Assembly (NCBI RefSeq): GCF_019049675.1
Contig: NZ_JAFMOW010000064.1
Location: 248,001-312,000 of the forward strand
Source of the DNA: Rahnella bonaserana
GTDB taxonomy: Bacteria > Pseudomonadota > Gammaproteobacteria > Enterobacterales > Enterobacteriaceae
DNA length: 64,000 bases
Direction of reading: 5' to 3'
Shown here: positions 1 through 10,675 of the stretch, in pieces
Numbering within the stretch: position 1 is the stretch's first letter
How the letters are laid out: each line of letters begins with the position of its first letter
Made by a program: the position numbers and the translations under genes
Notes under the pieces: generated by a model
Database searches by the model: none
What the model was told of the DNA's origin: nothing
What the model saw: only the letters and a program-made list of their open reading frames with translations

Positions 1-752
1 TAACGTTGCGCCAGCTCATCCAGCACACTTCTGGTGTGGCATGGAACGAGGATTACACTAATCCCGCTTCGGATTTTGCTCATCTCACGCAATGTGAAGC
101 GCAGCCGGGCACCTACGATTGTGTACGCAAAATCATTACGGGTTTGAAACGGGCGCATCCGGCGGGTGAATACTGGTCGTATTCTTCTGGTGGTGCATGG
201 CTGCTGGGCGATGTGCTGGAAAAAGCCACCGGCGTGCCGCTGGCGAAATATCTGGAAAAGACCCTCTGGCAGCCTTACGGCATGGCGCAGGATGGCGTCT
301 GGCATTCCTATCAGCAGGGAAAACATGACGTCGGAGCGCATGGATTTAACGCAACTCTGGAAGACTGGGGACGTTTTGGTGAGTTTGTGATGAGCGGCGG
401 CCAGTTGCCGGACGGCAAAAAAATCCTGCCTGAGCACTGGCTGGAACAGGCAGCAGACTGGAATAAGGCGAAGAATTCAGTTTCCGCTGCGCATCCGGAC
501 GGGATGTACGGTTATCAGTGGTGGAACAATGCTGTGCCGGCCAATGCCAAAAACGTCACGCCAGCGCCGTCTGAATCGTTAAAAGGTTCGATGTGGGCAC
601 TGGGCATTTATGGTCAGGTGATTATGGTGAATCGCGCGGAAAATCTGGTGATTGTCCAGTGGTCAACATGGCCACAGGCAGAACCTGATTTCAGCGCACA
701 GCCGCTGGAAGCATCGCTGATGTACAGCGCCATCGCACAACAGCTGCGTTAA
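1..752 (+). CDS. Serine hydrolase, beta-lactamase/transpeptidase-like family (5' end outside window)
   Basis: The reading frame is open at the left edge, so the N-terminus, including the SxxK nucleophile motif expected in this family, lies outside the window; the TTG at position 6 is not a credible start. The visible part begins in the conserved stretch around LIQHTSGVAWNEDY. It continues with YSSGGAWLLGDVLEKATG, which occupies the YxN region, then a substrate-domain segment and MYGYQWW. This is the arrangement of class C-like esterases and 6-aminohexanoate-dimer-hydrolase relatives. The family contains esterases, amidases and peptidases, so a resistance role should not be assumed. A perfect inverted repeat follows the stop. 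Family call is confident, substrate unknown. Confidence 0.8.
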   Translation, partial: TLRQLIQHTSGVAWNEDYTNPASDFAHLTQCEAQPGTYDCVRKIITGLKRAHPAGEYWSYSSGGAWLLGDVLEKATGVPLAKYLEKTLWQPYGMAQDGVWHSYQQGKHDVGAHGFNATLEDWGRFGEFVMSGGQLPDGKKILPEHWLEQAADWNKAKNSVSAAHPDGMYGYQWWNNAVPANAKNVTPAPSESLKGSMWALGIYGQVIMVNRAENLVIVQWSTWPQAEPDFSAQPLEASLMYSAIAQQLR

Positions 753-762
753 TCAGATCCAC

Positions 763-810
763 AAAAAGACAGGGTTGCAGCACTGTGATGTGCGGCAACC
801 CTGTCTTTTT
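763..810. terminator. Bidirectional intrinsic terminator
   Basis: A perfect 16-bp inverted repeat (763-778 with 795-810) carries A and T runs at its two ends. It sits between the convergent serine hydrolase and MscS genes and can serve both. Confidence 0.9.
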
Positions 811-813
811 ATC

Positions 814-1926
814 TTAACCCTGTGGTTTTGCGCTGGCAGCTTCCCATTCCCCAATGCCACTTTTCTCCGGTGTTTTAACAATCATATTTGGCAGCGCCAT
901 CTCAATACCGTTTTCAATGAGCTTTTCGATAATGCGGATATTAATTTCCTGCTGGATATCCATATATTTATTGTAATCGGCGGTATTAACGATATGAACC
1001 ACCTCAATATTTAAACGGTCGGTGCCAAAACCCAGAAGATGCGCGCGGTCGAATTTTGTTTCGCCCACATCAATAATGATCTCTTTGACCATGTCACCGA
1101 TATTACGCAGCTTATCCGGCGGCGTATTGATGGCGATACCAAAATTGAACACGATGCGGCGGGTCTGCATACGCTTGTAATTATGCAGCGTCTGCTGAAG
1201 CAAAATGGCGTTCCCGCAGACAATCTGCTCGCCGCTTAAACTGCGGATCCGCGTGGTCTTCAGGCCGATATGTTCAACCGTACCGGCGACATCATTGAAC
1301 ACCACAAAATCACCAATTTCGAAAGGCTTATCAAAGCCAATCGACAGCGAGGCAAATACATCGCTGAGGATGGTCTGGATAGCCAGCGCGATAGCAATAC
1401 CGCCCACGCCCAGACTGGCGACCAGCGCGGTAATGTTGACGCCAACGTTAGCCAGAATGGATAACAGCATTACCGACCAGACCATCGCGCGGAATATCAG
1501 CCCAGTGATCACCAGCGTCACCGGATTTTTGTTCATGCCCGGCTGCCGCATGATATGCCGCAACCACGACACCACACCCTGATCAAGCCATAGCGCCATT
1601 TGCAGCGCCAGCACCAGAAACCACGCATGGCTGATGGTGTTGTAGAGATTGTCCGGCAGATTGACGAACCGCAGGCTGAACAGGAATGCGGCGACAAATA
1701 TCAGCAGATTATTAGTGCGGTTGAGCATATCGCCCAATATAAATCGCATTCTGTTGGTCGCCGGATGCACCTCTCCCCAGCTCTTAACGCCTTTGCGCAG
1801 AAACGACAGTAACCAGCTCAGCAGCCAGTAAGTCACCAGCGTAACCACCACCATCGTCGCGACGCCAATCCAGAATGCCGGTGTCATCACCAGCGCGATA
1901 AAATTGAAGTGTGACAGAAAATTCAT
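814..1926 (-). CDS. Small-conductance mechanosensitive channel, MscS family
   Basis: A 370-residue membrane protein. It has an N-terminal hydrophobic helix (about residues 13-40), two or three further helices up to about residue 165, then the pore helix and beta domain. The pore region reads ALVASLGVGGIAIALAIQ, with the glycine/alanine packing pattern typical of MscS TM3. It is followed by the DVFASLSIGFDKPFEIGDFV stretch that opens the cytoplasmic beta domain. At 370 residues it is longer than MscS (286) and nearer the YnaI/YbdG class, so it has extra N-terminal helices. A GGGAGGG-like ribosome site lies just before the ATG. It should open under membrane tension to release solutes after osmotic downshift. 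The exact paralogue is not resolved. Confidence 0.88.
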   Translation of the reverse strand: MNFLSHFNFIALVMTPAFWIGVATMVVVTLVTYWLLSWLLSFLRKGVKSWGEVHPATNRMRFILGDMLNRTNNLLIFVAAFLFSLRFVNLPDNLYNTISHAWFLVLALQMALWLDQGVVSWLRHIMRQPGMNKNPVTLVITGLIFRAMVWSVMLLSILANVGVNITALVASLGVGGIAIALAIQTILSDVFASLSIGFDKPFEIGDFVVFNDVAGTVEHIGLKTTRIRSLSGEQIVCGNAILLQQTLHNYKRMQTRRIVFNFGIAINTPPDKLRNIGDMVKEIIIDVGETKFDRAHLLGFGTDRLNIEVVHIVNTADYNKYMDIQQEINIRIIEKLIENGIEMALPNMIVKTPEKSGIGEWEAASAKPQG

Positions 1927-2173
1927 CGTCCCTCCCCGCTTTCAACACAAAGTACCAGTATAGGAAACGAGGCCCGGGCGATCGAAAGAATAGGAAAGTT
2001 CGGTGAATAGGCGGGTTGTTACAACTTAACAGAACGGATCCAGAACTAACCCCGATAACAAACTTCTGAAAATAACCTTTCGCACCTTTAGTGCTTTCTG
2101 CCCGTTATTTCCAGGGCGTATTTTAGCGTTTCGACAAACGTAGGATAAACAGTGTTTTTACTTTGGAGCAGTT

Positions 2174-2539
2174 ATGAGTTGGAACAGGGACGCAGCAGTT
2201 TCGCACATACGAACACACGCGAGCGGAGGTTCACTAAGCCGCTGTGCTGAATACACCAGACAAGCTATTGAAGCGGGAGGCACAACCTTTGACCGGACTG
2301 CAAATGCTAAAGATTATGGAGCACCGTTAGAGCGTGCCGGTTTTCGTGAATTACCTCGGGGTTCAACGCTTCAACCAGGGGATGTAGCAATTATCCAGCC
2401 CTACACAGGGGGAAACCCGTCAGGTCATATGACCATGTTTGACGGCACAACATGGTATTCAGATTTCAGACAACGCACGATGTATCCGGGTGGGGGCTAT
2501 CGCAGAGCCCAACCCGCTTATAAAATTTACAGGAAGTAA
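2174..2539 (+). CDS. Small NlpC/P60- or CHAP-like amidase, probable antibacterial effector
   Basis: A 121-residue protein without signal peptide or membrane segment. Cys24 (SLSRCAEYTRQAI) begins a helix in the way the nucleophile of papain-fold amidases does. His85 lies in GNPSGHMTMFDG after the LQPGDVAII strand that precedes the catalytic His in CHAP and NlpC/P60 domains. Small stand-alone enzymes of this form are usual type VI secretion amidase (Tae-type) effectors that cut peptidoglycan peptides. Two bases after its stop lies a lipoprotein gene, the normal position and localisation for an immunity protein. No Hcp or VgrG gene is next to it. Catalytic fold is likely; role as effector is inferred from size and partner. 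Confidence 0.7.
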   Translation: MSWNRDAAVSHIRTHASGGSLSRCAEYTRQAIEAGGTTFDRTANAKDYGAPLERAGFRELPRGSTLQPGDVAIIQPYTGGNPSGHMTMFDGTTWYSDFRQRTMYPGGGYRRAQPAYKIYRK

Positions 2540-2541
2540 TA

Positions 2542-3045
2542 ATGCGCATACTCGCCATGTTGTTCATCACCCTGCTGACCGCATGCACCTCTCCCCGAAC
2601 AGATGACCAAAAGGCCATTCAGCAGGTCACTGACTTTTATCATTATTACCTGAACACGTTCATGAGTTCTCCTTCGCCAGCCCTCCAGTCGGCTGAAATG
2701 CGTCGCTATGTCGCCACAGACACTCTTAAGCAGCTGGAAATAATCAGCAAACTTCCGGAACCTGATATTTTTAATGTTGATTATTTCACTTACTCACAAG
2801 ACTATGATCCCGCGTGGATTGCCGCCTTCAAAACAGGTGATATCCGTGATCTGATGGGGGGTAAAGTCGTCGATGTCTGGCTCGGAATTCAGGATGGAAA
2901 ACACGAACATTTAGCAGCTTATGTCAGGCTGGAGGAGAACAAGTGGAAGATATATCGTGTGCGTGATATCTCAAATAAATTTGAATCCCCTATTTTCGAT
3001 GATTTCACTATAGAAAATATCCGCACTAACAGCATGTCTGAGTGA
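2542..3045 (+). CDS. DUF3828-like lipoprotein, candidate immunity protein
   Basis: A 167-residue protein starting two bases after the amidase gene, so co-translated with it. The N-terminus is a short lipoprotein signal ending in LLTAC, with Cys15 as the lipidated residue. The mature part (AIQQVTDFYHYYLNTF, then YFTYSQDYDPAW and VDVWLGI...WKIYRVRDI) resembles DUF3828 proteins, which fold like small ligand-binding periplasmic domains. A lipid-anchored periplasmic protein encoded directly after a cytosolic amidase toxin is what protects the producer from its own peptidoglycan hydrolase. The domain assignment is from memory and the immunity role is inferred from gene order. Confidence 0.65.
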   Translation: MRILAMLFITLLTACTSPRTDDQKAIQQVTDFYHYYLNTFMSSPSPALQSAEMRRYVATDTLKQLEIISKLPEPDIFNVDYFTYSQDYDPAWIAAFKTGDIRDLMGGKVVDVWLGIQDGKHEHLAAYVRLEENKWKIYRVRDISNKFESPIFDDFTIENIRTNSMSE

Positions 3046-3060
3046 ATCTTCACAAATAAT

Positions 3061-3096
3061 AAAGCCGGTGACACTTTCGTATCACCGGCTTTTCGC
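3061..3096 (+). terminator. Intrinsic terminator of the amidase/lipoprotein pair
   Basis: An 11-bp stem (3061-3071 with 3082-3092) with a 10-base loop and T run, 16 bases after the lipoprotein stop. Its A-rich left side could also end ddc transcription from the other strand. Confidence 0.85.
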
Positions 3097-3120
3097 TGCG
3101 CCTGGGCGCAGAACTAAAAC

Positions 3121-4593
3121 TTACTGGTTCAGCAGTTGCTGTGCGGTTTTCTCAACCAGCGCCAGCAGAACTTTCACGTCTTCCAGCGTCACCGTCGGGT
3201 TCAGCAGAGTCAGTTTCAGGCAGGTCACGCCGTTATGCTCCGTCACGCCTACGTTGGCGCGACCAGATTCCAGCAGCGCATCGCCGATTTTCTGGTTCAG
3301 CAACGCGATAGCCACATCGCTGCTGCCCGCCAGTTGCTCAGGACGATAACGGAACAGCACGCTCGCCAGCTGCGGCTTCATCACCAGTTCCAGCGCGGCT
3401 TCAGAGGTCACATACTGCGCGACTTCCTGTGCCATCGTCACACCGTGATCGATGATGGCGGCATACTGTCTCTGACCTAATGCTTCAAGACCCATCCACA
3501 GTTTCAGTGCATCGAAACGGCGGGTGGTTTGCAGCGATTTGGACACCAGATTTGGCACACCAGCAGCTTCATCGAACTCAGAGTTCAGGTAAGCCGCCTG
3601 ATAACGCATCAGCTCGTAATGACGCTCTTCTTTGAGCAGGAACGCGCCACAGCTGATGGTCTGGAAGAACTGTTTGTGGAAGTCCAGAGTGATGGAATCC
3701 ACTAACTCGATGCCGTCCAGATACTCGCGGTATTTTTCGGACAGCAACAGAGCACCGCCCCACGCCGCATCCACATGAACCCAAATCTGATGCTCAGCGG
3801 CCAGTTCAGCAATGGCGCGCAGCGGGTCGATAGCACCGGCGTCGGTGGTTCCGGCGGTCGCCACGATCGCGAGTATCTGATCGCCATTGGCCTGCGCCTG
3901 TGCGACTTTCTCGCGCAGATCGTTGAGGTCCATACGCGCGAACTCATCGGTTTTAACCAGCGTCACACACTGGTAACCCAGACCGAGCAATGCCATGTTC
4001 TTCTGCACAGAGAAGTGCGCATTTTCAGAACATAACACTTTAACTTTACGCAGATTACCGATCAGACCATCCTGCTGAATGGAATGACCCTGACGGGCAA
4101 AGAAGGCATCACGCGCCAGCATCAGACCCATCAGATTGCTCTGGGTGCCGCCGCTGGTGAACACGCCCGCGTCGCCAGCCTGATAGCCAACCTGAGTACG
4201 CAGCCATTCAATCAGTTTCATCTCAATGATGGTCGCTGACGGGCTTTGATCCCAGGAATCCATGCTCTGGTTAGTGGCGTTGATCAGCACTTCCGCCGCC
4301 TGGCTGACGACCAGGCTCGGGCAGTGCAGATGCGCAACACATTGCGGATGATGAACAGACAGGCTGTCTTTTAAAAAGTATTCAATGGCGCGTTCAATCG
4401 CGGCCTGGTTACCCAGGCCGTTTGGATTGAAGTCCAGTTTGATACGTTCACGCAGTTCAGCAACGGTTTTGCCCTGATACATCTCAGGTTGTTGCAGCCA
4501 CTGCACGACAGCTTCAGTGCTCTGCGCAATGGCTTGCTGATAGGCTTCAGTGCTTTGCGCTGAACCTGCCAGAATCGGGTTTAACTCGGACAT
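3121..4593 (-). CDS. ddc: L-2,4-diaminobutyrate decarboxylase
   Basis: A 490-residue PLP enzyme of the group II decarboxylases. It converts L-2,4-diaminobutyrate to 1,3-diaminopropane. Visible landmarks are the HLHCPSLV substrate segment, the phosphate-binding GVFTSGGTQSNLMGLMLAR, HVDAAWGG with the Asp that pairs with the pyridine nitrogen, and DFHKQFFQ with the Schiff-base lysine. Length and sequence match the Ddc of Acinetobacter and enterobacteria. It lies 18 bases downstream of dat on the same strand, and the two make a two-step route from aspartate semialdehyde to diaminopropane, a polyamine. Confidence 0.95.
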   Translation of the reverse strand: MSELNPILAGSAQSTEAYQQAIAQSTEAVVQWLQQPEMYQGKTVAELRERIKLDFNPNGLGNQAAIERAIEYFLKDSLSVHHPQCVAHLHCPSLVVSQAAEVLINATNQSMDSWDQSPSATIIEMKLIEWLRTQVGYQAGDAGVFTSGGTQSNLMGLMLARDAFFARQGHSIQQDGLIGNLRKVKVLCSENAHFSVQKNMALLGLGYQCVTLVKTDEFARMDLNDLREKVAQAQANGDQILAIVATAGTTDAGAIDPLRAIAELAAEHQIWVHVDAAWGGALLLSEKYREYLDGIELVDSITLDFHKQFFQTISCGAFLLKEERHYELMRYQAAYLNSEFDEAAGVPNLVSKSLQTTRRFDALKLWMGLEALGQRQYAAIIDHGVTMAQEVAQYVTSEAALELVMKPQLASVLFRYRPEQLAGSSDVAIALLNQKIGDALLESGRANVGVTEHNGVTCLKLTLLNPTVTLEDVKVLLALVEKTAQQLLNQ

Positions 4594-4611
4594 CAGAATC
4601 TCTTACTCCGC

Positions 4612-5997
4612 TCAGACAGGCTTGACGCCAGCCGCTAACAGCGCCTGCTCAAACTTATCGAGGAAAATACCCAGCTCATCATTGGTGATCAGCAGGGAAG
4701 GCAACAGGCGAAGAACGCAACCATTACGGCCACCGCGTTCAAGGATCAGGCCCGCTTCGAAGCATTTTTTCTGCAGCAGCGCAGACAGCTCGCCATCAGC
4801 CGGGTAGCAACCCATGTGATCCTGCGCTTCGCTCGGTTTCACGATCTCGATACCGATCATCAGACCCAGACCGCGCACGTGACCAATTACCGGGTAACGT
4901 TTTTGCATCTCAGCCAGTTTTCTTTTCAGCCACTCGCCCTGTGCAGCCACTTTCTCGGCAATTTTTTCTTCTTTCAGGATTTTCAGCGTGGTCAGGCCGG
5001 TCGCCATTGCCAGCTGGTTGCCGCGGAAAGTCCCGGTATGATGACCCGGCGCCCAGGCATCGAACTGTTTTTTGATACCCAGCACGGCCAGTGGCAGACC
5101 CCCGCCCACAGCTTTAGACATCACGATGATGTCCGGCTCAATGCCCGCGTGTTCGAAGGCGAACTGTTTGCCGGTACGGCAGAAACCCGCCTGCACTTCG
5201 TCGAGGATCAGCAGAATGCCGTGTTCCTGAGTCACTTTACGGATGCGCTGCAACCACTCAGCCGGAGCCGGGTTCACGCCGCCTTCACCCTGAACAGCTT
5301 CAAGGATCACAGCCGCAGGTTTGCGAACGCCGCTTTCCACGTCGTTGATCAGGTTTTCGAAGTAATAGGTTAATGCTTTAACGCCGGCGTCACCGCCAAT
5401 GCCCAGCGGGCAGCGGTACTGGTGCGGATAAGGCATAAACTGCACTTCCGGCATCATGCCGTTAACCGCTTCTTTCGGAGACAGGTTACCGGTCACCGCC
5501 AGCGTGGCGTGCGTCATACCGTGGTAGCCACCAGAGAAACTGATGATACCGGTACGGCCAGTGACTTTTTTAGCCAGTTTCATTGCCGCTTCAACAGCAT
5601 CAGCACCCGACGGGCCGGTGAACTGCAGGCAATATTCTTTGCCCTGTTGTGGCAATACAGAAAGCAGATATTCGGAGAACTGATCTTTCAACGGTGTTGT
5701 CAGATCCAGTGTATGTAACGGCAAGCCGCTGGTAATGACATTTTGGATGCTTTGCAGCACGTCAGGATGATTATGTCCCAGAGCCAGCGTACCCGCGCCC
5801 GCCAGGCAATCAAGATATTGATTATTCTCAACATCAGTGATCCACACGCCATGGGCTTTCGCAATTGCCAGAGGCAATTTACGAGGATAGCTCCGAACAT
5901 TCGATTCAAATTCAGCTTGTCTCGCCAAATAGGTTTCATTGTTTCCGTTTAATGAATTCGCACCTAAACTGTCAATACGGACTTTATCCGTCATCAT
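4612..5997 (-). CDS. dat: L-2,4-diaminobutyrate:2-oxoglutarate aminotransferase
   Basis: A 461-residue class III PLP aminotransferase. It makes 2,4-diaminobutyrate from aspartate 4-semialdehyde with glutamate as amino donor. Landmarks are [44 protein letters not shown] and [13 protein letters not shown], which carries the catalytic lysine. The frame is open to 6111, but the start at 5997 is chosen: AGGAGA lies seven bases upstream and [15 protein letters not shown] is the usual family N-terminus, whereas the 38 extra residues look like translated leader. It is the first gene of the dat-ddc operon. A perfect TATAAT and a structured stretch lie about 240-375 bases upstream. Confidence 0.95.
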   Translation of the reverse strand: MMTDKVRIDSLGANSLNGNNETYLARQAEFESNVRSYPRKLPLAIAKAHGVWITDVENNQYLDCLAGAGTLALGHNHPDVLQSIQNVITSGLPLHTLDLTTPLKDQFSEYLLSVLPQQGKEYCLQFTGPSGADAVEAAMKLAKKVTGRTGIISFSGGYHGMTHATLAVTGNLSPKEAVNGMMPEVQFMPYPHQYRCPLGIGGDAGVKALTYYFENLINDVESGVRKPAAVILEAVQGEGGVNPAPAEWLQRIRKVTQEHGILLILDEVQAGFCRTGKQFAFEHAGIEPDIIVMSKAVGGGLPLAVLGIKKQFDAWAPGHHTGTFRGNQLAMATGLTTLKILKEEKIAEKVAAQGEWLKRKLAEMQKRYPVIGHVRGLGLMIGIEIVKPSEAQDHMGCYPADGELSALLQKKCFEAGLILERGGRNGCVLRLLPSLLITNDELGIFLDKFEQALLAAGVKPV

Positions 5998-6211
5998 ATC
6001 TCTCCTACAACCGCGGGTTATTGGTAACGCCGCAATTGAATAAATGGAATTTAAAAGTAAGTACCCTGTGAAAAACGCGGCCAATATATGGCTTTTTTGC
6101 CCCCACCTCAATAATTTATTTTGTATAGAATTGTTTATTCTTTTGCATACTAATCAATATGTTGCTGATTTAATGAACGATCGTGCTGAGTTAAGCCCAT
6201 AACGCGGTCAT

Positions 6212-6377
6212 TAATAAAGGCCAAAAAGGCACTTCCGGCCTGTTAAACACAGGCTAAACAGGGATTCCCGCAGGCACTTTCCCCCTGCGAAATCGCGAAG
6301 AGGTTTGGCCAGACAGCCGTGACGATGCACGGGTCGGAAAACCTGCAGCAGACAACTTAGTTAACATAGCTATTATA
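6212..6377 (-). ncRNA. Candidate structured RNA upstream of dat (possible C4-antisense-like RNA)
   Basis: Read on the minus strand, a perfect TATAAT (6377-6372) is followed by three hairpins: CCGTG/CACGG (6317-6332), CGCAGG/CCTGCG (6269-6289) and GCCTGT/ACAGGC (6238-6254). The stretch ends in a GGCC-rich, T-rich segment near 6212-6240 that could terminate. The order and the CTGGCCAAACCTCTTCG stretch between the first two hairpins remind me of the C4 antisense RNA family of P1/P4-like phages, but that is memory only. It could be an independent small RNA or the leader of dat-ddc. A 37-codon frame (6367-6254) overlaps it, and its ATG would sit at the predicted transcript start. Confidence 0.4.
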
Positions 6378-7736
<1,359 letters not shown>

Positions 7737-7762
7737 CCGGGTTGGGCGTTAGACAGACATAA

Positions 7763-7788
7763 AAAAGGGTCCCTGCGGACCCTTTTCT
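7763..7788. terminator. Bidirectional intrinsic terminator
   Basis: A 10-bp stem (7763-7772 with 7777-7786) closes a CTGC loop, with A run before and T run after. It separates the convergent aldo/keto reductase and beta-lactamase genes. Confidence 0.9.
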
Positions 7789-7819
7789 TATTGTTCCAAC
7801 TGATCTTTACGAGCGTGGT

Positions 7820-8707
7820 TCAATAACCCTGCGTCACAATCTTCGCCGCACTTGCCAGCACATCACGACGGGATTTTGCATCTTTTTCCGGTTGGGTGAA
7901 ATACGTCACCAGCACCAGCGGCGCTTTATTTTCCGGCCAGATCACCGCGATATCATTGGTGGTGCCGTAATCGCCGCTGCCGGTTTTATCGCCAACAACC
8001 CAGGTCGCCGGTAAACCTGCGCGGATGCTCATCGCGCCGGTGGTGTTACCCTTCATCCATTCCACCAGTTGTGCGCGCTGCGGTTCAGCCAGCGCGGAGC
8101 CCAGCGTGGCATGTTGCAGGCTCAGGGCCATTGCACGCGGTGACGTGGTATCACGGTCATCGCCCGGGATCGCGGTGTTCAGCGTCGGTTCGGTGCGGTC
8201 CAGACGGAACGTTTTGTCACCCAGCGTACGTGCATAATCCGTGACCTTATGTGGCCCGCCGAGATGCTCGATAAGCTTATTCATGGCGGCGTTATCACTG
8301 TACTGCAAGGCCGCCGCGGCCAGCTCACCAATCGTCATGCCATCGTTAAGATGCTTTTCGGTAATCGGGTTGTAATTCACCAGATCCGATTGTTTCAGCG
8401 CAACATGCTGAGTAAGCAGATTCTTCTTAACTTCACTCTCTTTCAGGATCGCCGAAGCCGCCATGAACTTACTGGTGCTGCACATCGCAAAACGTTCATC
8501 CGCACGATAAGCAATTTGCGAGTTGTCCGCCGTATCAATCAGCATCACGCCCAGACGCCCGCCGCTTTCTTTTTCCAGCGCCGTCAGCTGTTGCTGAACT
8601 GACGTCATTTTCGTCGCTGTTTGCGCCCAGGACGCCGCACTGAATGCGAGCATTGGCACTACAGCCGCCGCCATCAGTGCTGTTTTACGCAGGGTATTTT
8701 TCATCAT
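7820..8707 (-). CDS. blaRAHN: Class A beta-lactamase, RAHN type
   Basis: A 295-residue serine beta-lactamase with a signal peptide ending near SAASWAQ, so periplasmic. All class A motifs are present: Ser77-Thr-Ser-Lys80 (Ambler S70-x-x-K73), YSDN (SDN loop), RTEPTLN with the general-base Glu166, and DKTGSGDYG (KTG). The length and sequence agree with the chromosomal RAHN enzymes of Rahnella, close to FONA and SFO. A GGAGA site precedes the ATG. No LysR-type regulator gene is adjacent, so inducible control through an AmpR-like neighbour is not expected. It is a species-typical core gene rather than an acquired one, since no mobile element borders it. Confidence 0.93.
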   Translation of the reverse strand: MMKNTLRKTALMAAAVVPMLAFSAASWAQTATKMTSVQQQLTALEKESGGRLGVMLIDTADNSQIAYRADERFAMCSTSKFMAASAILKESEVKKNLLTQHVALKQSDLVNYNPITEKHLNDGMTIGELAAAALQYSDNAAMNKLIEHLGGPHKVTDYARTLGDKTFRLDRTEPTLNTAIPGDDRDTTSPRAMALSLQHATLGSALAEPQRAQLVEWMKGNTTGAMSIRAGLPATWVVGDKTGSGDYGTTNDIAVIWPENKAPLVLVTYFTQPEKDAKSRRDVLASAAKIVTQGY

Positions 8708-8767
8708 TAAAGCCGTCTCCTTTTTATTGGCGCAGGGATTATGGCAAAAGCTGATACAGAAAGTAAA

Positions 8768-8792
8768 AAACCCGACAGAATTTGTCGGGTTT
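8768..8792 (-). terminator. Intrinsic terminator of the chemoreceptor gene
   Basis: A perfect 10-bp stem (8768-8777 with 8783-8792) with a five-base loop, 40 bases after the chemoreceptor stop. Any beta-lactamase promoter must therefore lie between it and 8708. Confidence 0.85.
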
Positions 8793-8831
8793 AGACATAA
8801 AACAGAAATTTTTCAGAAACTGTGCGGAAGT

Positions 8832-10496
8832 TTAAAAGGTTTCCCAGTTACCTTCTTCAATAACAGGAACCGGCTGGCGGTTTGACAACAAGGCCGGTGT
8901 TTTCGCGTGAGCAGCCTTACGCACCGCCGCCGTCGCGGAACCTGCGCTGACTTTGAAGATGCTGATGGCCTGCGACAAACGCTCCGCCTGCTCATTGAGG
9001 GAATATGCCGCCGATGAGGCTTCCTGAACCAGAGCGGCGTTCTGCTGCGTCACTTCATCCATCTGCGTGATGGCTTTATTAATTTCCTCAATGCCGGTGC
9101 TCTGTTCGTTACTGGCGATGGCGATTTCGCCCACAATGTCGGTCACGCTTTTCACGCTGGACACCACTTCTGCCATCGTCGAACCGGCTTTCGCGACCAG
9201 TTGTGTGCCGTTATCCACTTTCGCCACCGAATCGTCGATCAGCACTTTGATCTCTTTCGCGGCACTCGCAGAGCGCTGCGCCAGATTACGCACCTCAGAC
9301 GCCACGACCGCAAAGCCACGCCCCTGCTCACCGGCACGCGCCGCTTCAACCGCGGCATTCAGCGCCAGAATATTGGTCTGGAACGCAATGCCGTCAATCA
9401 CAGCAATAATGTCGACGATTTTACGGGAAGACGCGTTAATACCTTCCATGGTGTTGACCACTTCGCCCACCACTTCACCGCCCTGAACAGCTACGCGGGA
9501 AGCCTGCGCGGCCAGCTGATTGGCCTGACGGGCGTTATCCGCATTCTGTTTCACGGTCGCCGTCATTTGCTCCATGGCCGACGCCGTTTCTTCCAGAGAG
9601 CTGGCCTGCTGTTCGGTACGGGAAGATAAATCCAGGTTTCCGGCCGCGATTTCGCCCGAAGCGCTGTGGATCGCGTTCGTGCCCGCACGCACTTCGGTCA
9701 CAATTTTCAGCAGGTTTTCGTTCATGTTCTTCAGCCCCTGCATGAGCTGACCGGTTTCATCGCCTGAGGTCACCTGAATTTGCGTAGTCAGATCCCCTGC
9801 CGCGACATTTTCCGCCACTTTTACGGCAGTATGCAGAGGACGGGTAATGGAACGGGTGAGGAAGAAGCCCAGTGCTGCCGCGACCAGAATCGCCAGTACG
9901 GAGAAAATCAGTGTCAGCTGAATGGCATTGTGCCCGTCCGCGATAGCTTTTTTCCCTTCAGCCTGAAGCTGCTGATCTTGTGAGTTAGCAAACGCGGAAG
10001 CCAGATCCAGATAGGCATTTTGCGAGGTGGTCAGTTTGCGCAGAACGAACTCCGTCGCGCCGTCCATATCCCCGGCGCGAGCTAAAGCGACCAGTTGTTC
10101 TTTCGCAGCTTCAAAGATATCACTCGCATCCTGCAGCGCTTTAATCTTCTGTTTGCCGACCACGGTAGTCTGAATAGCGGCGATTTTATCCATCGCTAAA
10201 TTAGTTTGTTTCACGGAGTCATCAAGCTGTAAATAACGTTTGTTATTTTGCTCTGGATTTTTGGTATCGATGACAATACCGCGAAGATATTTAATCTGAT
10301 CGTTCACCCCGTCACGAACATCAAATGCCAGACGCACTTTGACATAACGGTCGCTGATTATTTGTTCGATACTGCTGTTAATACTGCTTATTTTAGTTAC
10401 TGCCGTTACGCTGACGATGATCAGCAGCAGTATCACCAGACTAAATGCCGCACCCAGCCGGGCACCGACACGCATATTGTTGATCGCTTTAAACAT
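8832..10496 (-). CDS. Methyl-accepting chemotaxis protein with C-terminal NWETF tether
   Basis: A 554-residue transmembrane chemoreceptor. TM1 lies at about residues 10-33 and TM2 at about 190-211, flanking a periplasmic four-helix-bundle domain that would bind the ligand. A HAMP domain (RSITRPLHTAVKVAENVAAGDL) follows. The long cytoplasmic coiled coil has the hairpin tip IAFQTNILALNAAVEAARAGEQGRGFAVVASEVRNLAQRS, quoted here as the signature of the CheA/CheW-binding tip. The last five residues, NWETF, are the CheR/CheB docking pentapeptide of high-abundance receptors like Tsr and Tar, so this receptor can assist adaptation of others. The ligand is unknown. It is monocistronic with its own terminator. 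Confidence 0.93.
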   Translation of the reverse strand: MFKAINNMRVGARLGAAFSLVILLLIIVSVTAVTKISSINSSIEQIISDRYVKVRLAFDVRDGVNDQIKYLRGIVIDTKNPEQNNKRYLQLDDSVKQTNLAMDKIAAIQTTVVGKQKIKALQDASDIFEAAKEQLVALARAGDMDGATEFVLRKLTTSQNAYLDLASAFANSQDQQLQAEGKKAIADGHNAIQLTLIFSVLAILVAAALGFFLTRSITRPLHTAVKVAENVAAGDLTTQIQVTSGDETGQLMQGLKNMNENLLKIVTEVRAGTNAIHSASGEIAAGNLDLSSRTEQQASSLEETASAMEQMTATVKQNADNARQANQLAAQASRVAVQGGEVVGEVVNTMEGINASSRKIVDIIAVIDGIAFQTNILALNAAVEAARAGEQGRGFAVVASEVRNLAQRSASAAKEIKVLIDDSVAKVDNGTQLVAKAGSTMAEVVSSVKSVTDIVGEIAIASNEQSTGIEEINKAITQMDEVTQQNAALVQEASSAAYSLNEQAERLSQAISIFKVSAGSATAAVRKAAHAKTPALLSNRQPVPVIEEGNWETF

Positions 10497-10675
10497 TCTC
10501 TCTCCCTTATTTCCTGGCCAATAAAAATAAATACAATGAAAAATATTTCAAAATATTGATTGCATAGCGGAACTACATTTCAGATATTTATTTAATCCAA
10601 AAGGGTTATCGGTATAAATAAAGGAATCTTTAGCGAAGAGAATATTGGGAAAGTGTAAAGAGGAATGACCCTTTT
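10497..10675. other. Upstream region of the chemoreceptor gene
   Basis: AT-rich promoter region without a credible gene. I see no clear sigma-28 site but did not search it systematically. The palindromic repeat begins at its right end. Confidence 0.4.

Noticed and set aside
6254-6367. A 37-codon frame in the dat upstream region, ATG directly after TATAAT
   Set aside because: The ATG would sit at the transcript start with no ribosome site, and the stretch is better explained as paired RNA.
7820-8707. Beta-lactamase as a recently acquired resistance gene
   Set aside because: No mobile element, integron site or unusual flank; it fits the chromosomal RAHN gene of the genus.
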